Part shown: positions 53,316 to 61,727 of the stretch, piece by piece | How positions within the stretch are numbered: the stretch's first letter is position 1 | How the letters are laid out: every line of letters begins with the position of its first letter | Origin: Paenibacillus sp. FSL H8-0548 | Lineage (GTDB): Bacteria; Bacillota; Bacilli; Paenibacillales; Paenibacillaceae | Assembly (NCBI RefSeq): GCF_038630985.1 | Contig: NZ_CP152049.1 | Location: forward strand, 2,003,501-2,067,500 | DNA: 64,000 bases | Reading direction: 5' to 3' | The notes under the pieces: generated by a model | The model's input: the letters and a program-made list of their open reading frames with translations, nothing else | Databases searched by the model: none | What the model was told of the DNA's origin: nothing | Translations under genes and position numbers: made by a program

Positions 53316-54349
53316 GTAACGATAAGGACGAGTCTCAGGTGCTGGAAGCCGCACGACAGTTAAATATGAAGAGGGTACTTCTTCAGAAGGAATGGGTTCA
53401 GGTGCGCGTACCGGTACCCTTCTCGCTCAAATGGGTGAACAGCTACCTTATTCCGGAAGAGCGCGGTTATACGCTCATTGATCCAGGTCTGCGAACAGAT
53501 GATGCGATTAGCGTATGGTCTGAGGTATTGCAGGATCTAGAGCTGAAGTGGACAGATATTGTGAAAATCGTGCTGACACATCAGCATCCCGACCATTATG
53601 GGCTGGCTGGTTATGTGCAAGAGAGAAGTGGGGCTCCTGTCTATATAACTAAGGAAGCACATGCTTATGCACGCAGGCTTTGGGGAGCAGATAGTCATTT
53701 CTCAGAGCAGCTGCAAGTGCTGTACGCACAGCATGGCATGCCCATCGAGCAGCAGGAGGAGATTGCGGAAAATCTTAAATCATTTGTGAGCATGGTATCA
53801 CCACAGCCAGAGGTAACCTATTTCGAAGCAGGCAGCCACATGATGATCGGTTCTCAGAGCTGGCTTCTTATTGATGCGCCTGGACATGCTCGCGGGCAGG
53901 TTTGCTTCTATCAACAGGACTTGCAATGGATGCTGTGCGGAGATCAAGTATTGCCTCGGATTACGCCAAATGTTAGCGTCGTTCCGGGGGAGGATGGCGA
54001 TCCGCTGGGCGATTTTCTGAGCAGTCTGGAGCAGTTGAAGCAATTCGAGGTCAAGCTTGCGTTTCCTGGACATCGTGATCCATTCACCAATTTTGCAGGC
54101 CGTATTGCGGAGCTTGAAGAGCATCATCTAAGCAGGCTGGACAAAATGGCAGCGCTGCTCGCAGAAGAGCCTCGCTCTGCTTATCGCATGTGCGAGGCTC
54201 TATTTGGCAGCAGGCTCGGCGGCAATGCTCATCAATTAAGATTTGCGATGTCGGAGACGCTGGCTCATCTGGTCTATTTGGAAAAACACGCCCGAATTTC
54301 CTCAGCAAACGTTGCTGGCATCTTTATTTATTCAGCGCTGCCGGCTTAG
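53312..54349 (+). CDS. Metallo-beta-lactamase-fold hydrolase
   Basis: 345 residues from a GTG that overlaps the methyltransferase stop by four bases; GGGAGGG lies upstream. Metal-binding THQHPDHYG (about 88-96), DAPGHARGQVCFY (about 190-202), CGDQVLP and the distal His in FPGHRDPF. The C-terminal 80 residues are helical (winged-helix-like), as in the LACTB2/glyoxalase-II-like group. It probably hydrolyses a thioester or phosphate ester. Its end overlaps the converging response-regulator gene by four bases. Confidence 0.85.
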   Translation: MSNDKDESQVLEAARQLNMKRVLLQKEWVQVRVPVPFSLKWVNSYLIPEERGYTLIDPGLRTDDAISVWSEVLQDLELKWTDIVKIVLTHQHPDHYGLAGYVQERSGAPVYITKEAHAYARRLWGADSHFSEQLQVLYAQHGMPIEQQEEIAENLKSFVSMVSPQPEVTYFEAGSHMMIGSQSWLLIDAPGHARGQVCFYQQDLQWMLCGDQVLPRITPNVSVVPGEDGDPLGDFLSSLEQLKQFEVKLAFPGHRDPFTNFAGRIAELEEHHLSRLDKMAALLAEEPRSAYRMCEALFGSRLGGNAHQLRFAMSETLAHLVYLEKHARISSANVAGIFIYSALPA

Positions 54350-55959
54350 CGATCACGGAATTCTTGAGGAGTAACGCCGTAACGATCCTTGAAAACCTTA
54401 ATGAAATAGCTTGTTTTCAAATAACCGACTTTAGCAGCGATCTCATAAATTTTTTCTGGCGTAGTGCGCAGCATATGCGCCGCGGTTTCCATTTTGAGCC
54501 GTGACAAATAATCGCTGATGCCCTCGCCCGTTTCCAGCTTATAAATTTTTGACAAATAGGACGAATTTAGAAAAACATGCGAGGCGATGGATTGCAGCGA
54601 TGCGTCCTCCAAATGGCCGGATACATACTCTTGCACCTTCTGTACTGTGCTGGAGCGGGAGTGCTGGACTCTACTGCTCATATGATCTTTATAGGCATTG
54701 ATAATACCGCTTGTCCAAGAGCGAAGCTGATTTATCGTATGAAAGTTAGGACCGCTAAGCAATTGATTAAACTCGCCGCCCATAATATCCGTCATCCAAA
54801 GCTTGTTCTTGTGAATGGAATAGCTTAGTGAGCTGACGATCATGAAATAGGTTTCCAAAATATGCTCATGCGAGTCGCCCCATTTGAACTCGAGTTCCTC
54901 AAAGGCATGCTTCAGCTTCTCCTCGATAGCATCCCATTGTCCTGCCTCCAGCAGATGAATAAGGAGCGGTGGATTGTATAAGTGAGAAAGGGAGTTCGCT
55001 TCGCCGTGCTTTACTTCCTCTGTTAGCGTTAATAGGAAGCCTCGTTCGCTGCCAATACGCTGTCTGAAGCTCATAAGTGAAAAATGATAGGTCTCCTGCA
55101 CCTCACGCGGAAACTCATCTTGCTTAGTGAGCACAAGGGATACTGTGCCCTTTAAATAAAGCTTCACATAATGCTGCAGCTGCGCCGCTTTTTGTTCCAC
55201 GAGATGAAGAAAGGGTGCTTGCTCCTGCGAGCTTCCGTTTTTGCTCATAATGAGAAAAATAAAATAGCCGTGTTCGTCCTTCGTCTGCCAAAGCTTGTAT
55301 TCGTCAGCAAATATTTCTTCAGCGATATTGGATACCGCATATTCAAGCAGGGAGCTGTCACGTTCGCTCTGCTCGTAGAAATAATCCTCCATCCGCAGCA
55401 GCATCATGCAATAGGGGGAGGAGCTGTTAAACGGAATATCGAGCATATCGAGCTTTTCATTAAGCTTCTCTTCGCTGAAGGTCTGGCCTTGAAGGAGCGA
55501 GAGCAGCAGATGGTTTCGCAAAATAGGCAAGTTATCCTTCAAGGAGTTTAGCGCGCTTTGATGCGAGCTGATTTCCTGCCAGTGCTCCTCCAATTGCATC
55601 GTAGCCTTCTTGACGGCTCGAAGCAGCTCCTCGTCGTCCGCAGGCTTAAGCAAATAATCGCTTGCTTGATGCTGCAGCGCTTTTTTGGCGTATTCAAAAT
55701 CATTGTAGCCCGATAATAAAATACATTTGACATTGCTCCAGGAGGCGCGTATTTGCTCCATTAAATCTAGCCCAGACAGTCCTGGCATATGAATATCCGT
55801 AATCACGATATCAATCGGCGTCGTATTCATTATTTCGAGTGCTTCTTGTCCCGAATTGGCTTGATACACGGTTTCAATGCCTACAGTGTCCCATGGCAGG
55901 TTGCTGGCTAAATCCTCTACAAGATCCGGTTGATCGTCAACGATTAAAAGTTGATACAT
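54346..55959 (-). CDS. Response regulator with AraC-type output (YesN-like)
   Basis: 537 residues from the ATG at 55959 (GGAG upstream). The receiver domain has acidic D8 and D9, phospho-acceptor D55 (VITDIHMPG) and K105 (LLKPADD). A long helical middle (about 150-420) links to an AraC double helix-turn-helix (about 435-537, DASLQSIASHVFLNSSYLSKIYK and IYEIAAKVGYLKTSYFIKVFKDRYGVTPQEFR). It pairs with the kinase gene just upstream, 23 bases away, and probably controls the adjacent sugar transporter. Confidence 0.93.
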   Translation of the reverse strand: MYQLLIVDDQPDLVEDLASNLPWDTVGIETVYQANSGQEALEIMNTTPIDIVITDIHMPGLSGLDLMEQIRASWSNVKCILLSGYNDFEYAKKALQHQASDYLLKPADDEELLRAVKKATMQLEEHWQEISSHQSALNSLKDNLPILRNHLLLSLLQGQTFSEEKLNEKLDMLDIPFNSSSPYCMMLLRMEDYFYEQSERDSSLLEYAVSNIAEEIFADEYKLWQTKDEHGYFIFLIMSKNGSSQEQAPFLHLVEQKAAQLQHYVKLYLKGTVSLVLTKQDEFPREVQETYHFSLMSFRQRIGSERGFLLTLTEEVKHGEANSLSHLYNPPLLIHLLEAGQWDAIEEKLKHAFEELEFKWGDSHEHILETYFMIVSSLSYSIHKNKLWMTDIMGGEFNQLLSGPNFHTINQLRSWTSGIINAYKDHMSSRVQHSRSSTVQKVQEYVSGHLEDASLQSIASHVFLNSSYLSKIYKLETGEGISDYLSRLKMETAAHMLRTTPEKIYEIAAKVGYLKTSYFIKVFKDRYGVTPQEFRDR

Positions 55960-55982
55960 GATGAACAGCTCCAATCTTTATG

Positions 55983-57716
55983 CTAGGCTGGTAATAATTG
56001 TTGCGGCCAAGTCAGGTGTACGGCAACGCCGCCTTCGGGACGAATACGGAAGCTGATCGAGGCTTCCTGCCCGAATTGGTAGAGCATCCGCTGCCGGATG
56101 TTCCACAATGCGCAGCCACTCGAATCATCGGGTGGATTCATAATTTTTTTCTCCAGCTTTCGAAGCTCCTCCTCGCTTATGCCAATTCCGTTGTCCTCTA
56201 CAATAATGCTATGATAGCGGTCGTTGCTTTCCCCGGAAATCGTTATGACACCATCTCCATCGAACCGCTCAATGCCATGCAGTACGGCATTTTCTACGAT
56301 AGGCTGAAGCAGCAATCTCGGAATTTCAATACCTTGCATAGCATCAGGCACTTGGATGCGATAGGATAGATGCTGAATATGGAACTGTTGGATTTCCAAA
56401 TAGCTTTCTACGAGTTGAAGCTCTTCCTTTATGGTAGCTGTCAGCTTCTCAACCCTTGTCGTATAACGGTAGTAGCTGGATAGATGCATGGCCAGCTTCA
56501 TAACAGATTCCTTCTTATCCAGCCTTGCCAAGCTGCGAATGAGCGCAAAGCAATTGTATAAGAAATGGGGATTGATTTGGGATTGCAGCTGCTTGACATT
56601 CGCCTCGCGGCGCCTAAGCTCCTCGACATAAACCTTCTGAATAAGCTGCTCGGTATTGGCAGCCATATCGTTAAAGTGCTGGAATAAATAGCTGAATTCA
56701 TTTTTAGGATTTGCAGTAATTCGTGTAGAATAATTGCCTTCCTTCAGTCGCTTAACATTCCGGACAAGCAAGCCAATCGGCCGCTGAACATTGCGATAGA
56801 GCAAGTAGCCAGCGAGTAAGCTCATGACAAGCAGCAAGGCTACTGAGCCGTAAAATAAATTTTGGCTTTTGACGATTGGCTTTAATATATTCGCAAGCGG
56901 CACGTAATCGATCAAATACCAATCGAGCGTTTTCACATGGGCGGAGGTTACGAGAAAATCATTCCCATGCAAGCTGACAATCTGGTTGGATGCCTCTTCA
57001 ATATTTCCCTTTAGCATTAATGTTTTAATACTTTCGGTCATTCCTTTATCGGCGCTCCGATTTTCGATTATTCCCCCTTCTGCATGAATAAGGAAGGGGT
57101 CCCCCTTTCCAGCTAATTTGAACGTATCCAAATCCTTAATAAGATGCTCTTCAGGAAATGAAATTTCAACAATAATGCCGGCCTTATCGATATCGGTTAT
57201 TTTGGTTGAGGGCTTGACGATATGCCGTACGAAGCGGTTTTGCTTCATGCTTTGTATGGTCATTTCTTCGAATTTCCAGGTTGGCGTCAGTATCTGCTTG
57301 ATCGAATCTAGATCGTAAGAAAGATAAGTATTCGTTGATACGAGCTGCTCGCTCGCAGGCGCTGTAATGCTGTACTGCGTATCCCAGCGCTGGGCGACAT
57401 TGAGCAGCCTAAGGCGCTCCAGTATGCGAAGCTTCTCATCATTTCGTTGATATGCGCTTTCGATGAAATGAAGATTTTGCAGCTGCTGAATATGGATATC
57501 CTCGCTCAGCAGGAAGCCAAGCGTCGAGAGAGTGGTTACACTCTTATCGATTTCACTAGCTAGAAAAGTAATATCCTTCTGCTTCAGCGACTTCATTTCT
57601 TCCTTTATGACTTCGATGCTTGTTCGAATAGAAAGCGTATACAAAACGATGATTGGAATAAGCAATAGGATAATTAATGAAATCATTTTGGCAAACGTAT
57701 TCTCGCGTAAACGCAT
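55983..57716 (-). CDS. Sensor histidine kinase, YesM type
   Basis: 577 residues from the ATG at 57716 (AGAGGG upstream); the longer frame to 57779 precedes that site. Transmembrane segment 1 (about 10-30), extracytoplasmic sensor (about 31-285), segment 2 (about 288-307), HAMP, then the His_kinase domain with phospho-accepting H384 in QSQINPHFLYN. The ATPase has the N box PIVENAVLHGI and G boxes EDNGIGIS and GCALWNIRQRM. It diverges from the transport operon, the usual setting for carbohydrate sensing by YesM/YesN. Confidence 0.93.
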   Translation of the reverse strand: MRLRENTFAKMISLIILLLIPIIVLYTLSIRTSIEVIKEEMKSLKQKDITFLASEIDKSVTTLSTLGFLLSEDIHIQQLQNLHFIESAYQRNDEKLRILERLRLLNVAQRWDTQYSITAPASEQLVSTNTYLSYDLDSIKQILTPTWKFEEMTIQSMKQNRFVRHIVKPSTKITDIDKAGIIVEISFPEEHLIKDLDTFKLAGKGDPFLIHAEGGIIENRSADKGMTESIKTLMLKGNIEEASNQIVSLHGNDFLVTSAHVKTLDWYLIDYVPLANILKPIVKSQNLFYGSVALLLVMSLLAGYLLYRNVQRPIGLLVRNVKRLKEGNYSTRITANPKNEFSYLFQHFNDMAANTEQLIQKVYVEELRRREANVKQLQSQINPHFLYNCFALIRSLARLDKKESVMKLAMHLSSYYRYTTRVEKLTATIKEELQLVESYLEIQQFHIQHLSYRIQVPDAMQGIEIPRLLLQPIVENAVLHGIERFDGDGVITISGESNDRYHSIIVEDNGIGISEEELRKLEKKIMNPPDDSSGCALWNIRQRMLYQFGQEASISFRIRPEGGVAVHLTWPQQLLPA

Positions 57717-57880
57717 GCTGGAGCCCTCTCTTTTTGTCAAGATAATGATAGATAAGTCTACAAAGTGGCATGGTTCCAAAAATCGTGGTCTATAGAACAG
57801 GTGAAGCAGCTGATAAAATTAATCATACAGGAGAGCTGATAAAACACAAATCAAATTTTGTTCGGAAAGGGGAAAAAGCA

Positions 57881-58840
57881 GTGGAAAGTGCGCTAAACGA
57901 ACCGCTGAAGCAGCAAAAAAAGCACACACGTAAAAAGGAGAAACGGGCGAAGGAAGTATTTAGCCGCACTTGGCCTTTGCATCTCATGCTGTTTCCTGCA
58001 GCAATCATCGTCTTTATATTTGCTTACGTACCTATGAGTGGATTAATAATGGCTTTTCAGGATTTTAAGCCTTATAACGGGATGTTTCATTCCAAGCTTG
58101 TCGGTTTAGAGCATTTCCGCTTTATGTTTGAGTATCCGGACAGCAAGCAGGTGATTTGGAACACCTTGATTATTTCTGGCTTAAAGATCGTTTTTGGCCT
58201 AGTGGTGCCGTTCACGTTCGCGATATTGCTCAATGAGGTTCGAAAAATATTTTTCAAGCGTGTCGTCCAGACGCTCGTCTATTTGCCGCATTTTATTTCA
58301 TGGGTCATATTGGGCGCGATTCTTACAGATATGTTAGGCAGCAAAGGTATTGTGAATCAGTTGCTGAACAGCATAGGAATGGATTCCATTTTTTGGCTGG
58401 GGGAGGGCAATTGGTTCCGATTTACCGTTATTGTCAGTGATGTTTGGCAGAACTTCGGTTTTAATACGATCGTGTTTTTGGCTGCATTGTCAGGTGTAAA
58501 CCCATCCTTGTATGAAGCCGCTGAAGTAGATGGGGCAACGCGCTGGAAACAGACGCTGTATATTACGGTGCCATCGATGATTCCGATCGCTGTCGTAGTT
58601 GGAACGCTGTCGCTTGGCAATATTTTGAACGGCGGCTTTGATCAAATTTTTAATTTATACAATGCGCTCGTTTACGACAAGGGGGATATTATCGATACAT
58701 TCGTATATCGAACGGCAATATTGAACGGTCAATACAGCTTTGGTACAGCCGTCGGCATGTTTAAATCGATCATCGGCTTAATTATGATTGTGTTCTCCTA
58801 TCGGATGGCTTACAAATACGCCGGATACAGAATTTTCTAA
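57881..58840 (+). CDS. lplB: LplB-type sugar ABC transporter permease
   Basis: 319 residues from the GTG at 57881 (AAAGGGG upstream), the length of B. subtilis LplB (318). Upstream codons to 57770 look non-coding. Six membrane segments follow a basic N-terminus (KKHTRKKEKRAK). The inner-membrane EAA loop is YEAAEVDGATRWKQTLYITVPSM. No ATPase gene is near; such transporters share MsmX-type ATPases encoded elsewhere. Substrate unknown, probably an oligosaccharide. Confidence 0.9.
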   Translation: MESALNEPLKQQKKHTRKKEKRAKEVFSRTWPLHLMLFPAAIIVFIFAYVPMSGLIMAFQDFKPYNGMFHSKLVGLEHFRFMFEYPDSKQVIWNTLIISGLKIVFGLVVPFTFAILLNEVRKIFFKRVVQTLVYLPHFISWVILGAILTDMLGSKGIVNQLLNSIGMDSIFWLGEGNWFRFTVIVSDVWQNFGFNTIVFLAALSGVNPSLYEAAEVDGATRWKQTLYITVPSMIPIAVVVGTLSLGNILNGGFDQIFNLYNALVYDKGDIIDTFVYRTAILNGQYSFGTAVGMFKSIIGLIMIVFSYRMAYKYAGYRIF

Positions 58841-58862
58841 AGAGGGAGGAAGGAGAAAGAGC

Positions 58863-59741
58863 ATGTATCACAAAACAACAGGCTACAAAGCGTTTTCGGT
58901 ATTTAACTACATTTTGCTAGCTCTCATTTGCATTACCTGCATCATTCCGCTCGTCCACATTCTAGCAGTCAGCTTAAGCGCCAGCGCACCGGCGAATGCC
59001 AATTTAGTCAAGCTTTGGCCAATTGGTCTTAATTTCGATGCCTATGCCAAAACGCTGAACAATGATAACTTTCACAATGCGCTGTTCGTTGGGCTTAAAC
59101 GGACAGCTCTTGGAACCGTTGTGGGCATGTCGCTGATGATATTGGCGGGTTACGCTCTCTCTAAGGATGAGCCAGTGTTTAAGAGCCGTTCCATCTATAC
59201 TTGGTATTTTCTCTTTACGATGCTGTTCAGCGGTGGTATTGTACCTTCGTACATGCTTATTCGAAACTTGGATTTAATGAACTCGATTTGGGCGCTCGTG
59301 CTGCCAGGCGCAATCAATGTTTTTAACATGGTGCTTCTGATGAACTTCTTCCGAGCAGTCCCTAAGGAGCTTGAAGAAGCATCGTTGATTGACGGAGCTG
59401 GCCAGTTCCGAACGCTGTGGAGCATATTTTTGCCGATATCGATGCCTGCATTAGCAACGATTTCTTTATTTACGATGGTCACGCATTGGAATTCATGGTT
59501 TGATGGCTTGCTTTATATTACAGATTATAGAAAATATCCGTTATCTACATTTTTACAAACGATTATTGTTCAACAGGATTTTAATAAAATAAATCCCGAT
59601 GTCAATGAGCTGAAGCATATCTCTCAGCGTACCGTGAAATCGGCGCAAATCTTTATCGGAACACTGCCAATATTGCTCGTATATCCATTTTTACAGCGAT
59701 ATTTTGTTAAGGGCATCATACTCGGAGCGGTTAAGGAATAG
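58863..59741 (+). CDS. ytcP: YtcP-type sugar ABC transporter permease
   Basis: 292 residues from the ATG at 58863, with a strong GGGAGGAAGGAG; 22 bases after lplB. Six membrane segments and the EAA loop EEASLIDGAGQFRTLWSIFLPISMPALATI. It is the second permease subunit and pairs with LplB. The C-terminal YPFLQRYFVKGIILGAVKE is typical of the family. Confidence 0.9.
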   Translation: MYHKTTGYKAFSVFNYILLALICITCIIPLVHILAVSLSASAPANANLVKLWPIGLNFDAYAKTLNNDNFHNALFVGLKRTALGTVVGMSLMILAGYALSKDEPVFKSRSIYTWYFLFTMLFSGGIVPSYMLIRNLDLMNSIWALVLPGAINVFNMVLLMNFFRAVPKELEEASLIDGAGQFRTLWSIFLPISMPALATISLFTMVTHWNSWFDGLLYITDYRKYPLSTFLQTIIVQQDFNKINPDVNELKHISQRTVKSAQIFIGTLPILLVYPFLQRYFVKGIILGAVKE

Positions 59742-59868
59742 CGCAAGAAAAAGGCATCAATAACAAAATAATGGTCTATCGGTACGGTTTGAAGCGCTGT
59801 ATATTGGTAACAAGCGGAATGGAATATACCGTAATTAATAGCAAAATATAACTTATGGGGGTAAGGGA

Positions 59869-61602
59869 ATGAAGAAATGGCTATCAGTCTTATTGGTGCT
59901 CACATTTATGGTCGCAATTGCGGCATGTTCTGGCAACAATGCGAATAAAGGAACAAATGGTACTGCTGCAACGAACAAACCAGGCAATGAACCGTCTAAG
60001 GTTGAAGAGGAGAGCAAGGAAGGTTTTGTTGACGGGAAGTACACAACTCCGATAACGCTGTCGACCGTATGGGGTCTTAACCAAAACGGCTCGATCTTTA
60101 AAGAAGGCGAAACGATTGAAGACAATGTGCATACTCGTCTGATCAAAGAAAGACTTGGCATTGACATCAAGTACAACTGGGTCGTAACGAACACCAATGA
60201 TGCCTACAAAACGAAGCTGCGTCTGATGCTGTCGTCAGGCGAAGAAATGCCGGATGTGGTCACTTACCGCGGTGATATGGAAACGGTTAATATGCTGATT
60301 GATTCCGGACAATTTATGCCGGTAGGCGATCTCGTTGAGAAATACGCAAACGATACTTATAAAGCTGGTCTGGACCTTGATCCAACGATCTGGCTGCCGA
60401 TAAGCCGGGGCGGCGAGAAAATGGCATTGCCTATTCTCGATTACGCTTACAACGCGGATCACGTTATGTGGGTTCGTGAGGATTGGCTGGAGAAGCTAAG
60501 CCTCAAGGCACCTACGACGCTTGCAGAGATGGAAACGGTTATGGATGCATTCGTTAATGGCGATCCAGACGGTGACAGCAAAAAGAATACGATTGGTTTG
60601 GCTACAGGCTTTAAAAACGGTTTCGCTAACTGGATGACTGACATTGGCTTCATTTTCGGTGATAACGGTACAATGCCTGGCCAATGGAATCTAACTGCTG
60701 AAGGAACATTGGAGCATGGCTCCATTAATCCGGCAGCGAAGACGGCACTATCCCAGTTAAAGGGTTGGCTCGATAAAGGTTATATTTCTCAAGATTCTGC
60801 ATTGCTGGATGAATCAACAGGCTCCGAGCTGTTCACGAAAGGCGAAGCGGGCATTATGTTTGGACCTAACTGGCTACCAGCATGGCCCTTCCCAGACCTG
60901 TTGAACAATGTTCCTGGCTCAAAATATAAAGCTTATCCGATTCCGGCAGGCCCAGACGGTAAAATCGGTTCCGCAGGCGGCAACCCGCCAGCTAACGGTT
61001 ATGTGTTTGTTAACAAAAAAGCGAAAAATCCAGAAGCAATCCTGTACTACTATAACTGGTTCTTCGATAATATGGCGAACCCGCAGCCGGGCAGCGAATT
61101 TGAGAAGGGCTTCGCAGAGGGCTACGATTACGCTACGCTTCCTGATGGTTCGATTACAGCAGATATCGCGAATCATTCTGATCTATTCCCAGGCTTGAAG
61201 GATCAAACAGCGCCACCGCTTTATTATACGCTTACGTTTGAAGGTGCACGTATTCCAACCTTGTATGCAGAGACGCATGTTAAGCTGGCTAATGGAGCAG
61301 AGCCGGTATCTCCATACGAGAAGCAAGAGTTCAACACACGTCTGAAAGAAAACACCGATGCAATGAAGGTCGTTATGGACCAAAATGATATTCGCATGAA
61401 AAACTATTATATGGGTCCTTTGACGGAAACGATGCAAAGCAAAAACGAGCTGTTGAACAAGCTTCTTAACGAAACGTTCAATAAGATCGTATATGGTCAA
61501 CAGCCGCTTGAGTCTTTCGACACGATGGTCGAAAACTGGAAAAAATCAGGTGGAGAGCAAATTACGAAGGAAGTTAACGATTGGTACAACAGCGTTAAAT
61601 AA
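59869..61602 (+). CDS. Extracellular sugar-binding lipoprotein, LplA type
   Basis: 577 residues. Signal peptide with lipobox AIAAC, lipid Cys20, followed by a short Asn/Gly/Thr-rich linker. The mature protein is a large solute-binding fold (GTNGTAATNKPGNEPSK linker, then TLSTVWGLNQNGS). It captures substrate for LplB/YtcP outside the membrane. Its gene follows ytcP by 127 bases, with GGGGGTAAGGG before the ATG. A terminator lies after it, separating it from the glucanase gene. Confidence 0.92.
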   Translation: MKKWLSVLLVLTFMVAIAACSGNNANKGTNGTAATNKPGNEPSKVEEESKEGFVDGKYTTPITLSTVWGLNQNGSIFKEGETIEDNVHTRLIKERLGIDIKYNWVVTNTNDAYKTKLRLMLSSGEEMPDVVTYRGDMETVNMLIDSGQFMPVGDLVEKYANDTYKAGLDLDPTIWLPISRGGEKMALPILDYAYNADHVMWVREDWLEKLSLKAPTTLAEMETVMDAFVNGDPDGDSKKNTIGLATGFKNGFANWMTDIGFIFGDNGTMPGQWNLTAEGTLEHGSINPAAKTALSQLKGWLDKGYISQDSALLDESTGSELFTKGEAGIMFGPNWLPAWPFPDLLNNVPGSKYKAYPIPAGPDGKIGSAGGNPPANGYVFVNKKAKNPEAILYYYNWFFDNMANPQPGSEFEKGFAEGYDYATLPDGSITADIANHSDLFPGLKDQTAPPLYYTLTFEGARIPTLYAETHVKLANGAEPVSPYEKQEFNTRLKENTDAMKVVMDQNDIRMKNYYMGPLTETMQSKNELLNKLLNETFNKIVYGQQPLESFDTMVENWKKSGGEQITKEVNDWYNSVK

Positions 61603-61613
61603 TGAATCTAACA

Positions 61614-61670
61614 AACAGCCTGTCATCATGCAGTTTCACCATTGAGCTGTAAGGAGCAGGCTGTTCTTAT
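61614..61670 (+). terminator. Terminator after the binding-protein gene
   Basis: AACAGCCTG (61614-61622) pairs with CAGGCTGTT (61657-61665), then CTTATT. The long loop has an inner CAG/CTG pairing. Confidence 0.6.
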
Positions 61671-61679
61671 TCAGCCACA

Positions 61680-61693
61680 AGTAAACGCTTTCA
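61680..61693 (+). promoter_or_regulatory. cre-like site before the SLH-GH16 gene
   Basis: AGTAAACGCTTTCA differs from the ideal CcpA site TGTAAACGCTTTCA only in the first base. It lies 34 bases before the ATG at 61728, overlapping the probable transcription start, which suggests glucose repression. Confidence 0.5.
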
Positions 61694-61727
61694 AGAAATA
61701 GCGATAAAGAAAGGAAGTAGAAAAAGG

